Shown here: in pieces, positions 26,853 to 36,968 of the stretch
How positions within the stretch are numbered: position 1 is the first letter of the stretch
Layout: the number at the start of each line of letters is the position of its first letter
NCBI RefSeq assembly: GCF_005771495.1
Contig: NZ_VAUW01000008.1
Span: 85,991-149,990 of the forward strand
Direction: 5' to 3'
DNA length: 64,000 nt
Source: Maribacter sp. ACAM166
Lineage (GTDB): Bacteria; Bacteroidota; Bacteroidia; Flavobacteriales; Flavobacteriaceae
Made by a program: the position numbers and the translations under genes
The notes under the pieces: generated by a model
What the model saw: the letters and a program-made list of their open reading frames with translations, nothing else
Database searches by the model: none
Told to the model about the DNA's origin: nothing

Positions 26853-27866
26853 ATGAAAACGATTATAAACACAAAATACGTAAAAAATATCATTACTTCA
26901 GGTATTATGCTTTTTACTACAGTCGGAGTAGTTGCGCAAGGGAAGGAAGAAAAAAAAGAAATAAGCATTAGCGGTTCGGTTGATGCCTATTATCAAACTA
27001 ATTTAAGTTCATCCGATACTACTCCTCAATCTTTTGGTAGTTCATTTGCTGATGAACTAGGGTTTGCATTAGGTATGGCAAATATTATTGCAACTTATGA
27101 GGGAGAGAAAACAGGTGTAGTTGCCGATGTAGTTTTTGGACCTAGAGGTGATTCTGCAGTGGGTGATTATAATTTAAACCAATTATATGCCTATTATAAT
27201 GTAACAGAGTCTACAACACTAACAATGGGTCGATTTAACACGTACTTGGGCTATGAAGTAATCTCACCTGTAGCTAATTTCAACTACAGTACATCATATT
27301 TATTTTCAAATGGGCCATTTTCTCACGTTGGCTTGAAAGCCGATTTTGCATTGTCGGATGACTTTAGCTTAATGCTTGCTATTATGAATGTAACCGACAC
27401 AAACAATAACTTAACTGGTGTTTATTCTGCTGGTGCTCAATTAGGGTATGCTAGTCAATTTTTAAATTTTTACTATGACGGAGGTGAAGTTTTAGGTTTT
27501 GAAATAGATTATACAGGCGGATTTGATTTAACCGAAAATTTATTTCTAGGTATAAATGGCGCATATGCTGATAATGATGGCGAAGGTTTTTCTGGAGCAG
27601 CTCTTTATCCACAATATTCAACTTCAGATGAATTTACAATCGGCTTAAGAGGTGAATATTTCTCTACTAGATCTGATGCGATTTCAGATAACCCCAGTGT
27701 ATTAGCATTAACATTAACCGGAAGCTATACAGTTGAGAACTTAATCATAAAACCAGAAATAAGATTAGATTCTTGGGGAAGTGATTTCGAACCATATTTT
27801 AACGCAGATGGTGCGGCTACAAAAAGCCTTTCATCTTTCTTAATCGCCGCTATATATTCTTTCTAA
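26853..27866 (+). CDS. Outer-membrane beta-barrel porin associated with the amt locus
   Basis: 337 residues with a signal peptide ending near VGVVAQG (residue 30). The mature chain begins with ISGSVDAYYQTN and consists of alternating strands with tight turns and a C-terminal Phe (IAAIYSF), as in outer-membrane barrels. Bacteroidota often place such a porin right after amt, so it probably helps small nitrogen compounds cross the outer membrane; this role is inferred from position. Confidence 0.8.
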   Translation: MKTIINTKYVKNIITSGIMLFTTVGVVAQGKEEKKEISISGSVDAYYQTNLSSSDTTPQSFGSSFADELGFALGMANIIATYEGEKTGVVADVVFGPRGDSAVGDYNLNQLYAYYNVTESTTLTMGRFNTYLGYEVISPVANFNYSTSYLFSNGPFSHVGLKADFALSDDFSLMLAIMNVTDTNNNLTGVYSAGAQLGYASQFLNFYYDGGEVLGFEIDYTGGFDLTENLFLGINGAYADNDGEGFSGAALYPQYSTSDEFTIGLRGEYFSTRSDAISDNPSVLALTLTGSYTVENLIIKPEIRLDSWGSDFEPYFNADGAATKSLSSFLIAAIYSF

Positions 27867-27887
27867 TTAAAATTAATTTTATTATTT

Positions 27888-27928
27888 AAGTTTAAAAACT
27901 CGGTATTAAATACCGAGTTTTTAAACTT
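27888..27928. terminator. Bidirectional terminator
   Basis: 41-base nearly perfect palindrome centred on ACTCGGTA-TTAAA-TACCGAGT with A and T flanks, shared by the porin gene and the convergent DUF1684 gene. Confidence 0.9.
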
Positions 27929-27933
27929 AAATA

Positions 27934-28578
27934 TTAGTGCTCAAATGCCTTCACCCCTACTTTAATCTCAGTATCCAGATTGTTTATCGAGGGCACCAAA
28001 GGGCAAGAATATTTTTTATTATAAGCACAATAGGGATTGTAAGCTTTATTAAAGTCCAATATAATTTGATTCCCTTCAGGGATTCTAAGGTCCAAGTATC
28101 TTCCTCCTCCATAAGTTTCCTTCCCATTAGTTGCATCGGTAAAAGGAAGAAAAAGATAATCCTTATAGTTCTCTTGTGTTATTAATTCTGGTGTTTGGTA
28201 TATTTCCAATTGGCGTTCCTCACCATTCAATGTAAATTTTGCAATACCGAACAACACTTCGGTAGATTCGCGTTCAGTAGTGGTAGGCATGAAAAATGGC
28301 AGCGCTTCTGGTGTTCTTATAAATTCTGCCAAAATAACATAATTTGTATCTGGTTTGAAAAAATCTAAGGTTTCAAAGTCTATTCGAAATCTATCGGCCA
28401 AGGGAGAAGTTTCGGGGTCTTTGAATTCAGCATTTAGCTCTTGTTGAAAGACAAAGATTTCCGTAAGCCTATCAGACGTAGCAGTAGCCGTTTCCATCTG
28501 TGCTGCATCATGATACTTTTTCCCTTGTTTACAAGAAAACATCAATCCGATAACCAATACTACTACAAATCGCTTCAT
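27934..28578 (-). CDS. DUF1684 lipoprotein
   Basis: 214 residues. Lipoprotein signal MKRFVVVLVIGLMFSC with the lipid Cys at 16. DUF1684 texts: YGGGRYLDLRIPEGNQI and LDFNKAYNPYCAYNKKYSCPLVP near the C-terminus, with the conserved NPxCAY cysteine. Function unknown; anchored to a membrane facing the periplasm. Confidence 0.88.
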   Translation of the reverse strand: MKRFVVVLVIGLMFSCKQGKKYHDAAQMETATATSDRLTEIFVFQQELNAEFKDPETSPLADRFRIDFETLDFFKPDTNYVILAEFIRTPEALPFFMPTTTERESTEVLFGIAKFTLNGEERQLEIYQTPELITQENYKDYLFLPFTDATNGKETYGGGRYLDLRIPEGNQIILDFNKAYNPYCAYNKKYSCPLVPSINNLDTEIKVGVKAFEH

Positions 28579-28663
28579 TTACTTTATTTTTCACCTCAAA
28601 AATACAATATATTCATTTTAAGGTTTTATTATAGTTGTAATTTACGTGCCAATATTACACGAC

Positions 28664-29401
28664 ATGAAATTAACTTACTTAATTACTCTTACCGTTTTAG
28701 TCACTATCAGTTGTAAGCAACACAAAATATCGACCGAGGCTAATATTCAAAATAAAAGGGTTAAACCAAACCTAAATCAAGAATATTATAATGTAGCATT
28801 TCTGATTATGGATGGAACATTCAATACAGAATTTACAGCGCCTTTTGATATTTTTCAACATACCAAATTTCGCAGTAATATAAAGGCAATGAACACCTTT
28901 ACTGTAGCAAATACGTTGGAGCCTATCACTACTTTTGAAGGTATTCGTATTCTTCCCGATTTTGATTACACCGAAGATGAATTACCCAACATTGACATAC
29001 TCGTACTGCCTAGTGCAGAACACCATATGGACACCGATTTAAAGGACACTACCCTATTGAACTTTATTAAAAAGATAGATAAAACTGCATTGTATATGAC
29101 CAGTCATTGCGACGGGGCATTTCCTTTAGCGAAGTCTGGAGTATTAGATGCTGTTCTATCCACTACTTTTCCTAGCGACATTGATTCTTATAGAAAGATG
29201 TTTCCAAACCTAAAGGTTAAGGATAGTGTCGTATTTGTTCACGATGGAAAATATATCACTTCGGCTGGCGGTGCCAAAAGTTTTGAAGCGGCCCTATATC
29301 TTTGCGAATTACTATACGGGAAAGATATAGCCGAATCTTTGGCACAAGGGTTGGTAATCGATTGGGACCTAGACAATGTTCCACATCTTATTGTTCAATG
29401 A
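28664..29401 (+). CDS. DJ-1/PfpI-family lipoprotein
   Basis: Start at 28664 (MKLTYLITLTVLVTISC) gives a lipobox; the ATG 18 bases upstream does not. 245 residues. The DJ-1/PfpI (class I glutamine amidotransferase-like) fold shows DGTFNTEFTAPFDIF, DILVLPSAEHH and the nucleophile elbow MTSHCDGAFPLA with the Cys. This looks like the N-terminal domain of GlxA-type regulators without the AraC part, and is exported here. Role unknown. Confidence 0.8.
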   Translation: MKLTYLITLTVLVTISCKQHKISTEANIQNKRVKPNLNQEYYNVAFLIMDGTFNTEFTAPFDIFQHTKFRSNIKAMNTFTVANTLEPITTFEGIRILPDFDYTEDELPNIDILVLPSAEHHMDTDLKDTTLLNFIKKIDKTALYMTSHCDGAFPLAKSGVLDAVLSTTFPSDIDSYRKMFPNLKVKDSVVFVHDGKYITSAGGAKSFEAALYLCELLYGKDIAESLAQGLVIDWDLDNVPHLIVQ

Positions 29402-30800
29402 TATCATAACGGGCTTCTTTTAAATATTTTTCTACAAGCTCATTAAATTCTGGTGTAATTCTTAACAAAGCGGTATGCTCAAGTGTGTACAATTCTTTCT
29501 TGTTGTCGTATCCATTTTTCAATAATTCTTCCAAATAGAATAACGCAGTGCCATAATCTTCCATTTTTGCGCTATTCGATATTATCTTTAAGTAAGAGAA
29601 ATATTCATTAGGCGTAGTAATTGTTTTAATCATATACAACAGGTTCAACGCCTCTAAATCTAGCTCTTCGGCAGCAGCAATAAAGTCAACATTATCAGCT
29701 ATTAAGGCATTTATATATCCTCTTAATCGGCTTGCAGTTTGCCTTTCAAAAAGAACAGCACTCTTGTCCAATTTATCAAGCTCTTTCATCTGATAATTCC
29801 ACCAGCCCAGATTTGCGAAATTATAAGTTAGAATATCCTCTTCTAAGTAATAACTATAATCTTCCTTAGCAAATGACTCCTTTAAAAAATAACTGTTCTG
29901 AATCCTATTAGCTTGCTTGTAGGACGAACTACGCCTTAGATATTTCTGTGACGTTTTTAGCGAATCCAAATCTATAAAAGGACTGAACACTCGCTCAATA
30001 TCTGACAACAAATAGGTTGCTAAAATTGGTTTTTTATTAGACAAAAATGAATTGGCTTCTATCATAAGTTGGTCATAAGTATTTGCAATAAGTGTATCAT
30101 CACGAACAACATTACCTTTAGCCATACCACTCAAAGTCAATATTCTCATTGCTGTGGAAATGGTTTTTACATCAGGCAAACCCTGCTCTCCATCAAAAAC
30201 AAATAGTTGATTTGGAAATTTCAACTTGTCTAAAATCTTACGCACTTGAAGCATTTCTGTGAAATTGTAATCTGACCTGTTGACAATTCCAATAAACTGA
30301 AAGGATTGTTTTATATTCAAAATATCAACATTACCGACAGATGCACCAATTGAAATAACCCCTTCTATTTCTTTGACAAATGTTGGAAGTATTGAAGCAA
30401 ACCTAGCCCCATTTCCAAAGCCGGCGGTATAGGTGCGCTTTTTTGCTATTGGAATAGTATTTATGACTGCATTAAACATTCTGTTAGCAACCAAAACATT
30501 CTGGGTAATGGATAGCGTATCGTTTAAGTTGTTTGAACTCGCTAAGATGTAACCTTCATTTTCAGCTGCATTTAACAACATAGATATAGATGCCTTAGCA
30601 TTACCATTCATATCAAAAACAAAAACAACGGGCCAAGATTTTGAAAGCTCAAAAGAGGTCGGTAAATAAATGGAATAGGTCTCTTGCAAAGAATCATTTA
30701 CAACCAAATTTTCTGTTATTGCACCTTTCAATAGACGTATCTCTTGAGAAAAAACGGCACTAGACGTTATAAGCAAGGCAACAAGTATAATTTTTTTCAT
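29388..30800 (-). CDS. Exported alpha/beta-hydrolase-like protein with C-terminal helical region
   Basis: 470 residues, signal peptide ending near SAVFSQ. The first 230 residues look like an esterase-type alpha/beta fold (YSIYLPTSFELSKSWPVVFVFDMNG). The nucleophile elbow reads GFGNGAR, so the serine of GxSxG appears replaced by glycine. The remaining part (about 240-470) is helical, TPR-like in pattern. Probably not a standard hydrolase. It overlaps the convergent DJ-1 gene by 14 bases. Confidence 0.65.
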   Translation of the reverse strand: MKKIILVALLITSSAVFSQEIRLLKGAITENLVVNDSLQETYSIYLPTSFELSKSWPVVFVFDMNGNAKASISMLLNAAENEGYILASSNNLNDTLSITQNVLVANRMFNAVINTIPIAKKRTYTAGFGNGARFASILPTFVKEIEGVISIGASVGNVDILNIKQSFQFIGIVNRSDYNFTEMLQVRKILDKLKFPNQLFVFDGEQGLPDVKTISTAMRILTLSGMAKGNVVRDDTLIANTYDQLMIEANSFLSNKKPILATYLLSDIERVFSPFIDLDSLKTSQKYLRRSSSYKQANRIQNSYFLKESFAKEDYSYYLEEDILTYNFANLGWWNYQMKELDKLDKSAVLFERQTASRLRGYINALIADNVDFIAAAEELDLEALNLLYMIKTITTPNEYFSYLKIISNSAKMEDYGTALFYLEELLKNGYDNKKELYTLEHTALLRITPEFNELVEKYLKEARYDIIEQ

Positions 30801-30921
30801 CTTTTATTTTATATCAAAAATCTAGCCAAAAAAATTCAAAGCAGTTTGTACTTTATTCTTAGTAAAACCCAACTTAAGGCTATATGGAGTACTTTAAAAG
30901 TAACTAAATCTTTAACACATT

Positions 30922-31371
30922 CTACTTTATTTTATGCATTGGGGCATTTGAAATCACTTGTGAAAGTACAATATGTGTTCTCGTTTCGCCATATTGAATA
31001 AGTTGATCAATAAATTTTTCTAAATGAAACTGATCTTTTAATACGACTTCCATCACTATATTTTCATTACCCGTTATTCTATAGCAATTTATAACCTCTT
31101 TCAAGTTTACTACTATTGCCAAAAAAGGCTTTAATTTACCCATGAAAGCCCTTACCGTAATTATCGCTTTAAGCTGATGCCCCGATAAGGCATGCGAGAC
31201 GGTAGCTTTATATCCTAAGATAATACCAAGGTCCTCCATTTTTTTTACACGCTCTGCTACAGCAGGTGCAGTAAGCCCTACATTACGACCAATATTCGCA
31301 AACGATTCTCTAGCATTATTCTGAAGCTGTTTCAATATTTTCCAGTTAAGCTCGTCTATCTTTGGATTCAA
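30922..31371 (-). CDS. Lrp/AsnC-family transcriptional regulator
   Basis: 149 residues. N-terminal helix-turn-helix (NWKILKQLQNNARESFANIGRNVGLTAPAVAERVKKMEDLG) and C-terminal RAM/ligand domain (YRITGNENIVMEVVLKD). Such proteins sense amino acids. It is divergent from the four-helix gene at 31491, which may be a target. Confidence 0.93.
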   Translation of the reverse strand: MNPKIDELNWKILKQLQNNARESFANIGRNVGLTAPAVAERVKKMEDLGIILGYKATVSHALSGHQLKAIITVRAFMGKLKPFLAIVVNLKEVINCYRITGNENIVMEVVLKDQFHLEKFIDQLIQYGETRTHIVLSQVISNAPMHKIK

Positions 31372-31456
31372 AAGAATATTTTTATAATAATTAAGTATCT
31401 AAAGCAAAATTACGAAATAGCCTTGTAATCCATAGAAAATTATAGGATAACTAACG

Positions 31457-31464
31457 TAATTTTG
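31457..31464 (+). promoter_or_regulatory. Probable -7 element (TAATTTTG)
   Basis: TAnnTTTG match 27 bases before the ATG of the four-helix protein gene. Confidence 0.4.
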
Positions 31465-31490
31465 TGAAGTAAAATATTTACTCCCACAGC

Positions 31491-31880
31491 ATGGCCTATC
31501 GTAGTCTTAAAAATTTACCGATATATAGGAAAGCGTTAGAGCTTTGCGCAATGAGTAGAGAAATAGCCTCTTATGTTTCGCTGAACAAAGACCTCATGCG
31601 AATATATGAGTCAAAAAGCCTAAGGGATATTATGGCGAATTCAATTCTCACAGATGCAATACTTATTCCTCAAAAAATAGCACAAGTAGAATATTCTAAT
31701 TGCAATTCTGAACGCTTAGAGAGTATTTCATATATTAACATTATTATTAGAAATATTAACTCATATTGTATGGGGTTGGAAAAGGACGGCGTCAAAGAAA
31801 CGGAATACATTAATTTACTTCGCACAGAAATAAAAAGCTTTAGAAAAGCTTATAAAAAATGGAAATCTGAACATTTATAG
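31491..31880 (+). CDS. Helical hypothetical protein (four-helix-bundle-like)
   Basis: 129 residues, almost entirely helical: YRKALELCAMSREIASYV, SLRDIMANSILTDAILIPQKIAQVEY, a middle helix with NIIIRNINSYCMGLEK, and a Lys-rich end (IKSFRKAYKKWKSEHL). The beginning (LPIYRKALELC) recalls the 23S rRNA intervening-sequence (IVP/S23) four-helix proteins, but this is weak. Function unknown. Confidence 0.6.
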   Translation: MAYRSLKNLPIYRKALELCAMSREIASYVSLNKDLMRIYESKSLRDIMANSILTDAILIPQKIAQVEYSNCNSERLESISYINIIIRNINSYCMGLEKDGVKETEYINLLRTEIKSFRKAYKKWKSEHL

Positions 31881-31938
31881 AATCTTCATCAATTGTTCTT
31901 AATTATATTGAATCTTAACTCATTTAAGAATTATCGCC

Positions 31939-31946
31939 TATTTTTG
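31939..31946 (+). promoter_or_regulatory. Probable -7 element of purU (TATTTTTG)
   Basis: TAnnTTTG match 20 bases before the TTG start of purU, giving a very short leader. Confidence 0.4.
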
Positions 31947-31965
31947 GGAGCTAATTACAATTTAA

Positions 31966-32817
31966 TTGAAAACTACTATTCTCGTTCATTGTCCAGATCA
32001 ATCTGGAATCATAAGCACCGTTACAGGATTCATCCATAGAAATCAAGGTAATATTGTTTACCTCGACCAACATGTTGACAAGCCTGCAAACGTATTTTTT
32101 ATGCGTACAGTTATTGAATTTGCAGATACCTTTTCAGATTTAAAAGGTTTTAAATCTCTTTTTCAAGAAGAGTTAGCTTCCATATATAAAATGAAATGGA
32201 GTTTACACACGGATAAGAAATTACCAAAGATGGCTGTTTTTGTGTCAAAATATAACCATTGCCTCTATGATTTACTAAGTAGATATCAATCAGGTGAATT
32301 GGCTGTTGAAATACCATTTATATTAAGTAATCATGATGATTTAAAATATATTGCAGATCAGTTTGAAATTCCCTTTTTTCATATTCCCTTCAATAAGCAA
32401 AATAAAGTTGAAGCTGAAAAAGAACAGTTAGCACTACTTGAAAAAGAAAAAATTGATTTTATAGTTCTTGCCAGATACATGCAAATTGTAAGTGGCATGC
32501 TCATCAATAAATTTCAGAATAAAATAATAAATATCCACCATTCATTTTTACCAGCCTTTGCTGGAGCAAAACCTTACCACGCTGCTTTTAAAAGAGGAGT
32601 GAAAATTATTGGTGCCACAAGTCATTATGTAACAGAAGACTTAGATGCTGGTCCAATTATTGAACAAGATGTTACCACGGTATCGCACTCCCACGCTATT
32701 GAAGATTTTATAACGAAAGGTAGAGACTTAGAAAAAATAGTTCTATCAAGAGGTGTCAAACTTCACATTGCTCGAAAAACAATGGTGTATAACAATAAAA
32801 CAATCATTTTTACGTAA
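31966..32817 (+). CDS. purU: Formyltetrahydrofolate deformylase
   Basis: 283 residues. The start codon is TTG at 31966: an in-frame TAA lies directly before it, and the ACT domain (TTILVHCPDQSGIISTVTG) begins at residue 3, so no later start fits. ACT domain 1-80, then the formyltransferase fold with VLARYMQIVSG, the catalytic His in INIHHSFLPAFAGAKPYHAA and the Asp in TEDLDAGPII. Hydrolyses 10-formyl-THF to formate and THF, balancing one-carbon units. Confidence 0.94.
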   Translation: MKTTILVHCPDQSGIISTVTGFIHRNQGNIVYLDQHVDKPANVFFMRTVIEFADTFSDLKGFKSLFQEELASIYKMKWSLHTDKKLPKMAVFVSKYNHCLYDLLSRYQSGELAVEIPFILSNHDDLKYIADQFEIPFFHIPFNKQNKVEAEKEQLALLEKEKIDFIVLARYMQIVSGMLINKFQNKIINIHHSFLPAFAGAKPYHAAFKRGVKIIGATSHYVTEDLDAGPIIEQDVTTVSHSHAIEDFITKGRDLEKIVLSRGVKLHIARKTMVYNNKTIIFT

Positions 32818-32847
32818 CCTAATTAAGACCAACGATACAAATAGATT

Positions 32848-33558
32848 ATGATAAAAAAGATAAGCTTAGTTTGCTGTATGTTACTTATTTTTTCATGCAA
32901 AGAACTTCAACAAGTGGTAAACCAATTACCTGAATCTAGCGGTACAGGTTTAAACAATGAAGTAATTGCAAATGGGCTAAAAGAAGCCTTGGACCAAGGC
33001 ATAGAAAAACAAGTTAGTAAACTAACCAAAGCCGATGGTTTCTATAAAAATGAACTTGTGAAAATTCTTCTACCAGATGAATTAAAAAAAGTAGATAAAA
33101 CGTTACGAGATATAGGGTTAGGTAATTTAGCTGATGAAGGACTCAAAGTTTTAAATCGTGCTGCCGAGGATGCCGTGTCTGAAGCTACTCCAATTTTTGT
33201 TAGTGCTGTGAAAGAAATGTCTTTCTCAGATGCTAAAAATATACTTTTAGGAGAAAAAAATGCAGCCACAACATATTTGGAAAATAAAACAAATACGACA
33301 CTGTATCAAAAATTCAATCCGATTATTAATTCTTCATTCAAGAAAGTAGGGGCAGATAAAATTTGGAGTACAATTATAAACCGCTATAATGCGATTCCCC
33401 TAACGACTAATATTAATCCAAATTTAACAGATTATGTCACACAAGAAACACTCACAGGAGTTTATAAGATGATTGCGATTGAGGAAGAACACATAAGAAC
33501 AAAATTAACATCACGCACTACAGATATTCTTAGAAGAGTATTCGCCTTACAAGATTAA
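32848..33558 (+). CDS. DUF4197 lipoprotein
   Basis: 236 residues. Lipoprotein signal ending LLIFSC (Cys at 17). The mature part is helical with the DUF4197 pattern: GLKEALDQGIEKQVSKLTKADGFYKN, VKEMSFSDAKNILLGEKNAATTYLENKT and the late IAEEE-like segment. Found in many Bacteroidota and proteobacteria; function unknown. 30 bases after purU. Confidence 0.85.
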   Translation: MIKKISLVCCMLLIFSCKELQQVVNQLPESSGTGLNNEVIANGLKEALDQGIEKQVSKLTKADGFYKNELVKILLPDELKKVDKTLRDIGLGNLADEGLKVLNRAAEDAVSEATPIFVSAVKEMSFSDAKNILLGEKNAATTYLENKTNTTLYQKFNPIINSSFKKVGADKIWSTIINRYNAIPLTTNINPNLTDYVTQETLTGVYKMIAIEEEHIRTKLTSRTTDILRRVFALQD

Positions 33559-33679
33559 ATTCAGTTTTTTAACACCTTGAACAATAACTCAATAAGTTGT
33601 ACGTTAAAATTTAAACAGAACATTATCAACGCATTCATTTTTATTTTTTTGAGTTAGTTGTTTTTTGAGTTAGTTAGTT

Positions 33680-33707
33680 AAAAAACCGGTGGGAGCATCG
33701 GTTTTTT
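33680..33707. terminator. Rho-independent terminator
   Basis: AAAAACCG-GTGGGAGCAT-CGGTTTTT, preceded by TGAGTTAGTT repeats (33650-33680). Lies between the DUF4197 gene and the convergent hydrolase gene. Confidence 0.8.
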
Positions 33708-33761
33708 ATTTTTACAAAAAAAGTACCGATAGACCTAAAGTTCAATCCTATCAAATCACGA

Positions 33762-34544
33762 TCACTTATTTGATGTCAAATATTTAATAACCATTTCATT
33801 AAAAAACTTCGGTTGTTCCACATTCACTACATGACCACAATCTTCCACCACCAATAGCTCTGAATTCTGATGAAGTTTAGCAATTTTACGAATACTTGGT
33901 AAAAACAAATAATCTTCCTCTCCCATAACATAAAGAGTAGGTATTTTAATATCAACAGTTCTAAAAAACCGAAGTAGTGGATTTATTTCTGATGTAAGTT
34001 TAAACCAGCGTATAAACTCTTTTTGATATAGCTTTTTAGCCTCCCTCACAAAAAGTATGCGAGATTCTTTATGGTTTTTATTTGGCATTATTACAAATGC
34101 AAAAAATTTATACAACCATAAATAAGGTATGATAGTCTTAAAAATGACGCCAAGTTTCATTAAAATTTGAGACCGAAGATTTAGTTTCATAATAGCACCA
34201 CCCATAACCATACTTTCAACACGACCTGGATGCTTTTCGGCCAAATTCCGTATTAAGATTGTTCCTAAAGAAATTCCAACAAAATGAGATTTTTGAATGT
34301 TTTCAAAATCAATCACCTCAACGATATCATTGGTTATAGAGTCAAAAGTATATTTTTCATCGAATACGCTTTTTAGATTTGGTTTGGAATTACCATGCCC
34401 TCTTAAATCTAAAAGCAACACATTAAAGTATTTTTTAAACTCGCGAATTTGTTTAAACCAAATAGAAGAACTTCCCCCTGCACCATGTACAAAAGTGACC
34501 CAAACAGTAGAAACTTCATGTTTATAAGTAATATAATGAATCAA
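33762..34544 (-). CDS. Alpha/beta hydrolase
   Basis: 260 residues. Oxyanion-hole HGAGGSS (20-26), nucleophile elbow GISLGT with the Ser, acid region GEEDYLFLP and catalytic His in CGHVVNVEQP. No signal peptide. Substrate unknown; the sequence resembles 3-oxoadipate enol-lactonase-type hydrolases only in general. Confidence 0.88.
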   Translation of the reverse strand: MIHYITYKHEVSTVWVTFVHGAGGSSSIWFKQIREFKKYFNVLLLDLRGHGNSKPNLKSVFDEKYTFDSITNDIVEVIDFENIQKSHFVGISLGTILIRNLAEKHPGRVESMVMGGAIMKLNLRSQILMKLGVIFKTIIPYLWLYKFFAFVIMPNKNHKESRILFVREAKKLYQKEFIRWFKLTSEINPLLRFFRTVDIKIPTLYVMGEEDYLFLPSIRKIAKLHQNSELLVVEDCGHVVNVEQPKFFNEMVIKYLTSNK

Positions 34545-34770
34545 GATTGAGCCCTCCTTTAGGTTAAGTTAATTTACAATATATAGATTCCTTTTTTAAT
34601 TCTCAATAGGATGGTAAAATATTGCCAAATATGCGTTCGTTTTTGAGGTTTCACCTACATAAGTGTTAAAAAAAAGTCAAATTACCTGATAATTAGACGT
34701 ATGGCCCTTCATCATAACATCTAAAGATTGAATCTGAACGTATATTTACTAGGAACTAATTTAAGTACTT

Positions 34771-34962
34771 ATGGAAAAGCAATATTGCAAAGTAGGATCA
34801 GTAAAGCCAATAGCAGCTAATGCAGATATAATAACGTTGTTGGAATATCAATATCAAAACTTTTTAGACAAGGCGACCACCATGCAAACCAATTCTAAGT
34901 TAGGCGAATTTTTCGAACAAAAAGCGCAAAAGATTAAGAAAACACTAGAAAATCTAGTTTAA
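34771..34962 (+). CDS. Small hypothetical protein
   Basis: 63 residues, not recognised. Mixed start ([11 protein letters not shown]) followed by a long helix ([20 protein letters not shown]) and a Lys-rich end ([14 protein letters not shown]). It overlaps the convergent pyrF end by 9 bases. The even codon use and helix pattern suggest a real gene. Confidence 0.55.
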   Translation: MEKQYCKVGSVKPIAANADIITLLEYQYQNFLDKATTMQTNSKLGEFFEQKAQKIKKTLENLV

Positions 34963-35775
34963 TCTGGTCAATTCTTTTTGCATAGCTATTTGTAATTCTT
35001 TAGCTTTTAATTGGGCAGCTTCTGCATAATCTTCTTGATTAGATGCATATATAATACCACGCGAAGAATTGATTAAAAGACCAACTTCTTTGGTCATTCC
35101 ATAAGCACATACATCTTTTAAACTGCCACCTTGTGCGCCAACACCTGGCACGAGTAAAAAGCTATTAGGTACTATTTGTCGTATTTCTTTCAAATATTCA
35201 GCCTTGGTGGCACCAACCACATACATTAAATTTTCTGAACCCTTATAGGTTGTAGAAACTGATAGCACCTCCTTATATAGCTCTTTGCCGTCTATTTTTT
35301 TTGTTTGAAAATCAAACGCTCCTTCATTAGAAGTAAGCGCAAGAAGAATTGTATGTTTATCCTTGAATTCTAAAAAAGGTTCAACAGAATCTTTCCCCAT
35401 ATAGGGCGCTATAGTAATTGAATCAAAATCGAGGTCCTCAAAAAATGCTTTAGCGTATCTGGTAGAGGTATTCCCTATATCGCCTCGTTTTGCATCGGCA
35501 ATCGTAAAAATTTCAGGAAAATTCTTATTTAAGTAGGCAATAGTTTTTCTTAATGCAGACCAACCATTAATACCGTACGCCTCATAAAAGGCAATATTAG
35601 GCTTATAGGCTACGCATAATTGATGTGTAGCATCAATTATCGCCTTATTAAAAGCAAATATTGGATCTTCTTCTTCCAATAAGAACTGTGGTATTTTTTC
35701 TAAATCAGTATCAAGACCGATACATAGAAATGACTGTTTTTTATGAATCTGTGCTACTAAATCTTGGGTAGTCAT
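34954..35775 (-). CDS. pyrF: Orotidine-5'-phosphate decarboxylase
   Basis: 273 residues, the longer group II OMPDC type. Catalytic region [15 protein letters not shown], phosphate-binding VPGVGAQGG and the end segment NSSRGIIYA are clear. Converts OMP to UMP, the last step of UMP synthesis. Starts 3 bases after the prfA stop, so prfA-pyrF are one transcript. Confidence 0.95.
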   Translation of the reverse strand: MTTQDLVAQIHKKQSFLCIGLDTDLEKIPQFLLEEEDPIFAFNKAIIDATHQLCVAYKPNIAFYEAYGINGWSALRKTIAYLNKNFPEIFTIADAKRGDIGNTSTRYAKAFFEDLDFDSITIAPYMGKDSVEPFLEFKDKHTILLALTSNEGAFDFQTKKIDGKELYKEVLSVSTTYKGSENLMYVVGATKAEYLKEIRQIVPNSFLLVPGVGAQGGSLKDVCAYGMTKEVGLLINSSRGIIYASNQEDYAEAAQLKAKELQIAMQKELTRLN

Positions 35776-35778
35776 AAT

Positions 35779-36855
35779 TTAAAAAATCTCAGAGGCTTCC
35801 CTCAATTTCTCTGTATTTTCAACAAAACTCAATTCGTCAATTATTCTTTGTACGTCACCATCTATTATATTCGACAAATCATACAAGGTAAGACCAATAC
35901 GGTGATCGGTAACTCGCCCTTGTGGATAATTATACGTTCTAATTTTGGCAGAACGGTCACCACTACTTACTTGAGAATTTCTCTTTGCAGCATCTGCTTC
36001 CTGTTTCTTTGCCAATTCCATATCATACAACCTAGATCGTAATACTTTAAAAGCCTTATCCTTATTTTTATGTTGAGATTTTTGATCTTGACACTGCGCT
36101 ACCAACCCCGTTGGTAGGTGTGTTAAACGAACGGCAGAGTATGTTGTGTTTACGGATTGACCACCTGGCCCAGATGAGCAGAAAAAATCGATACGTACAT
36201 CTTTAGGGTCTATTTGAACATCAAAATCCTCGGCCTCAGGCAAAACCATTACTGTGGCAGCACTTGTATGAACCCTACCTTGTGTTTCGGTTTGGGGAAC
36301 CCGTTGTACACGGTGAACACCCGCTTCAAATTTCAAAGTTCCATACACATCGGTACCTGAAACTTCAAATTGAATCTCTTTATATCCACCACTAGTACCT
36401 TCACTAAGGTCAATGACATTAGTTTTCCATCCTTTAGATTCACAATATTTTGTGTACATCCTAAAGAGGTCCCCTGCAAAAATACTTGCTTCGTCACCAC
36501 CTGTTCCTGCACGAATTTCAACGACTACATCCTTGGTGTCTTCAGGATCTTTAGGAATCAACATAAGTTTTATATCCTCTTCTATTTTAGGCAGACCTGC
36601 TTTGGCTTCTTCCATCTGCATTTTTGCCATTTCTAGCATTTCCGCATCACCACCATCGGAAATAATTTCCTCTGCTTCGGTTATATTATTGGTAAGCTCC
36701 AAGTATTCTTCACGCTTATCCATTAATTTTTTCAGGTCTTTATACTCCTTTGTCAGCTTAACATAACGTTCTTGATCAGTAATTATATTCGGTTGAATTA
36801 TAAGATCTGAAACCTCATCAAAACGTTGCTTTACAATGTTTAACTTATCTATCAT
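35779..36855 (-). CDS. prfA: Peptide chain release factor 1
   Basis: 358 residues. The GGQ loop is in [21 protein letters not shown]; the peptide-anticodon region is PQTETQGR. Terminates translation at UAA and UAG. The chain has the four-domain length usual for RF1. Upstream of pyrF, 3 bases apart. Confidence 0.94.
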   Translation of the reverse strand: MIDKLNIVKQRFDEVSDLIIQPNIITDQERYVKLTKEYKDLKKLMDKREEYLELTNNITEAEEIISDGGDAEMLEMAKMQMEEAKAGLPKIEEDIKLMLIPKDPEDTKDVVVEIRAGTGGDEASIFAGDLFRMYTKYCESKGWKTNVIDLSEGTSGGYKEIQFEVSGTDVYGTLKFEAGVHRVQRVPQTETQGRVHTSAATVMVLPEAEDFDVQIDPKDVRIDFFCSSGPGGQSVNTTYSAVRLTHLPTGLVAQCQDQKSQHKNKDKAFKVLRSRLYDMELAKKQEADAAKRNSQVSSGDRSAKIRTYNYPQGRVTDHRIGLTLYDLSNIIDGDVQRIIDELSFVENTEKLREASEIF

Positions 36856-36968
36856 ATTCTTGCTTCACTTGTACTGCGAATTTACGATAAATTTACAGAT
36901 GCACTAAAGTGGTTATAAGGTTAGGTTATAAAAAATTAATTATGGAACAGGCAGGTTGAAATATCTTT

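Noticed and set aside
34297..34527. Rightward 76-codon frame inside the alpha/beta hydrolase gene
   Set aside because: Antisense shadow of a gene with complete catalytic motifs.
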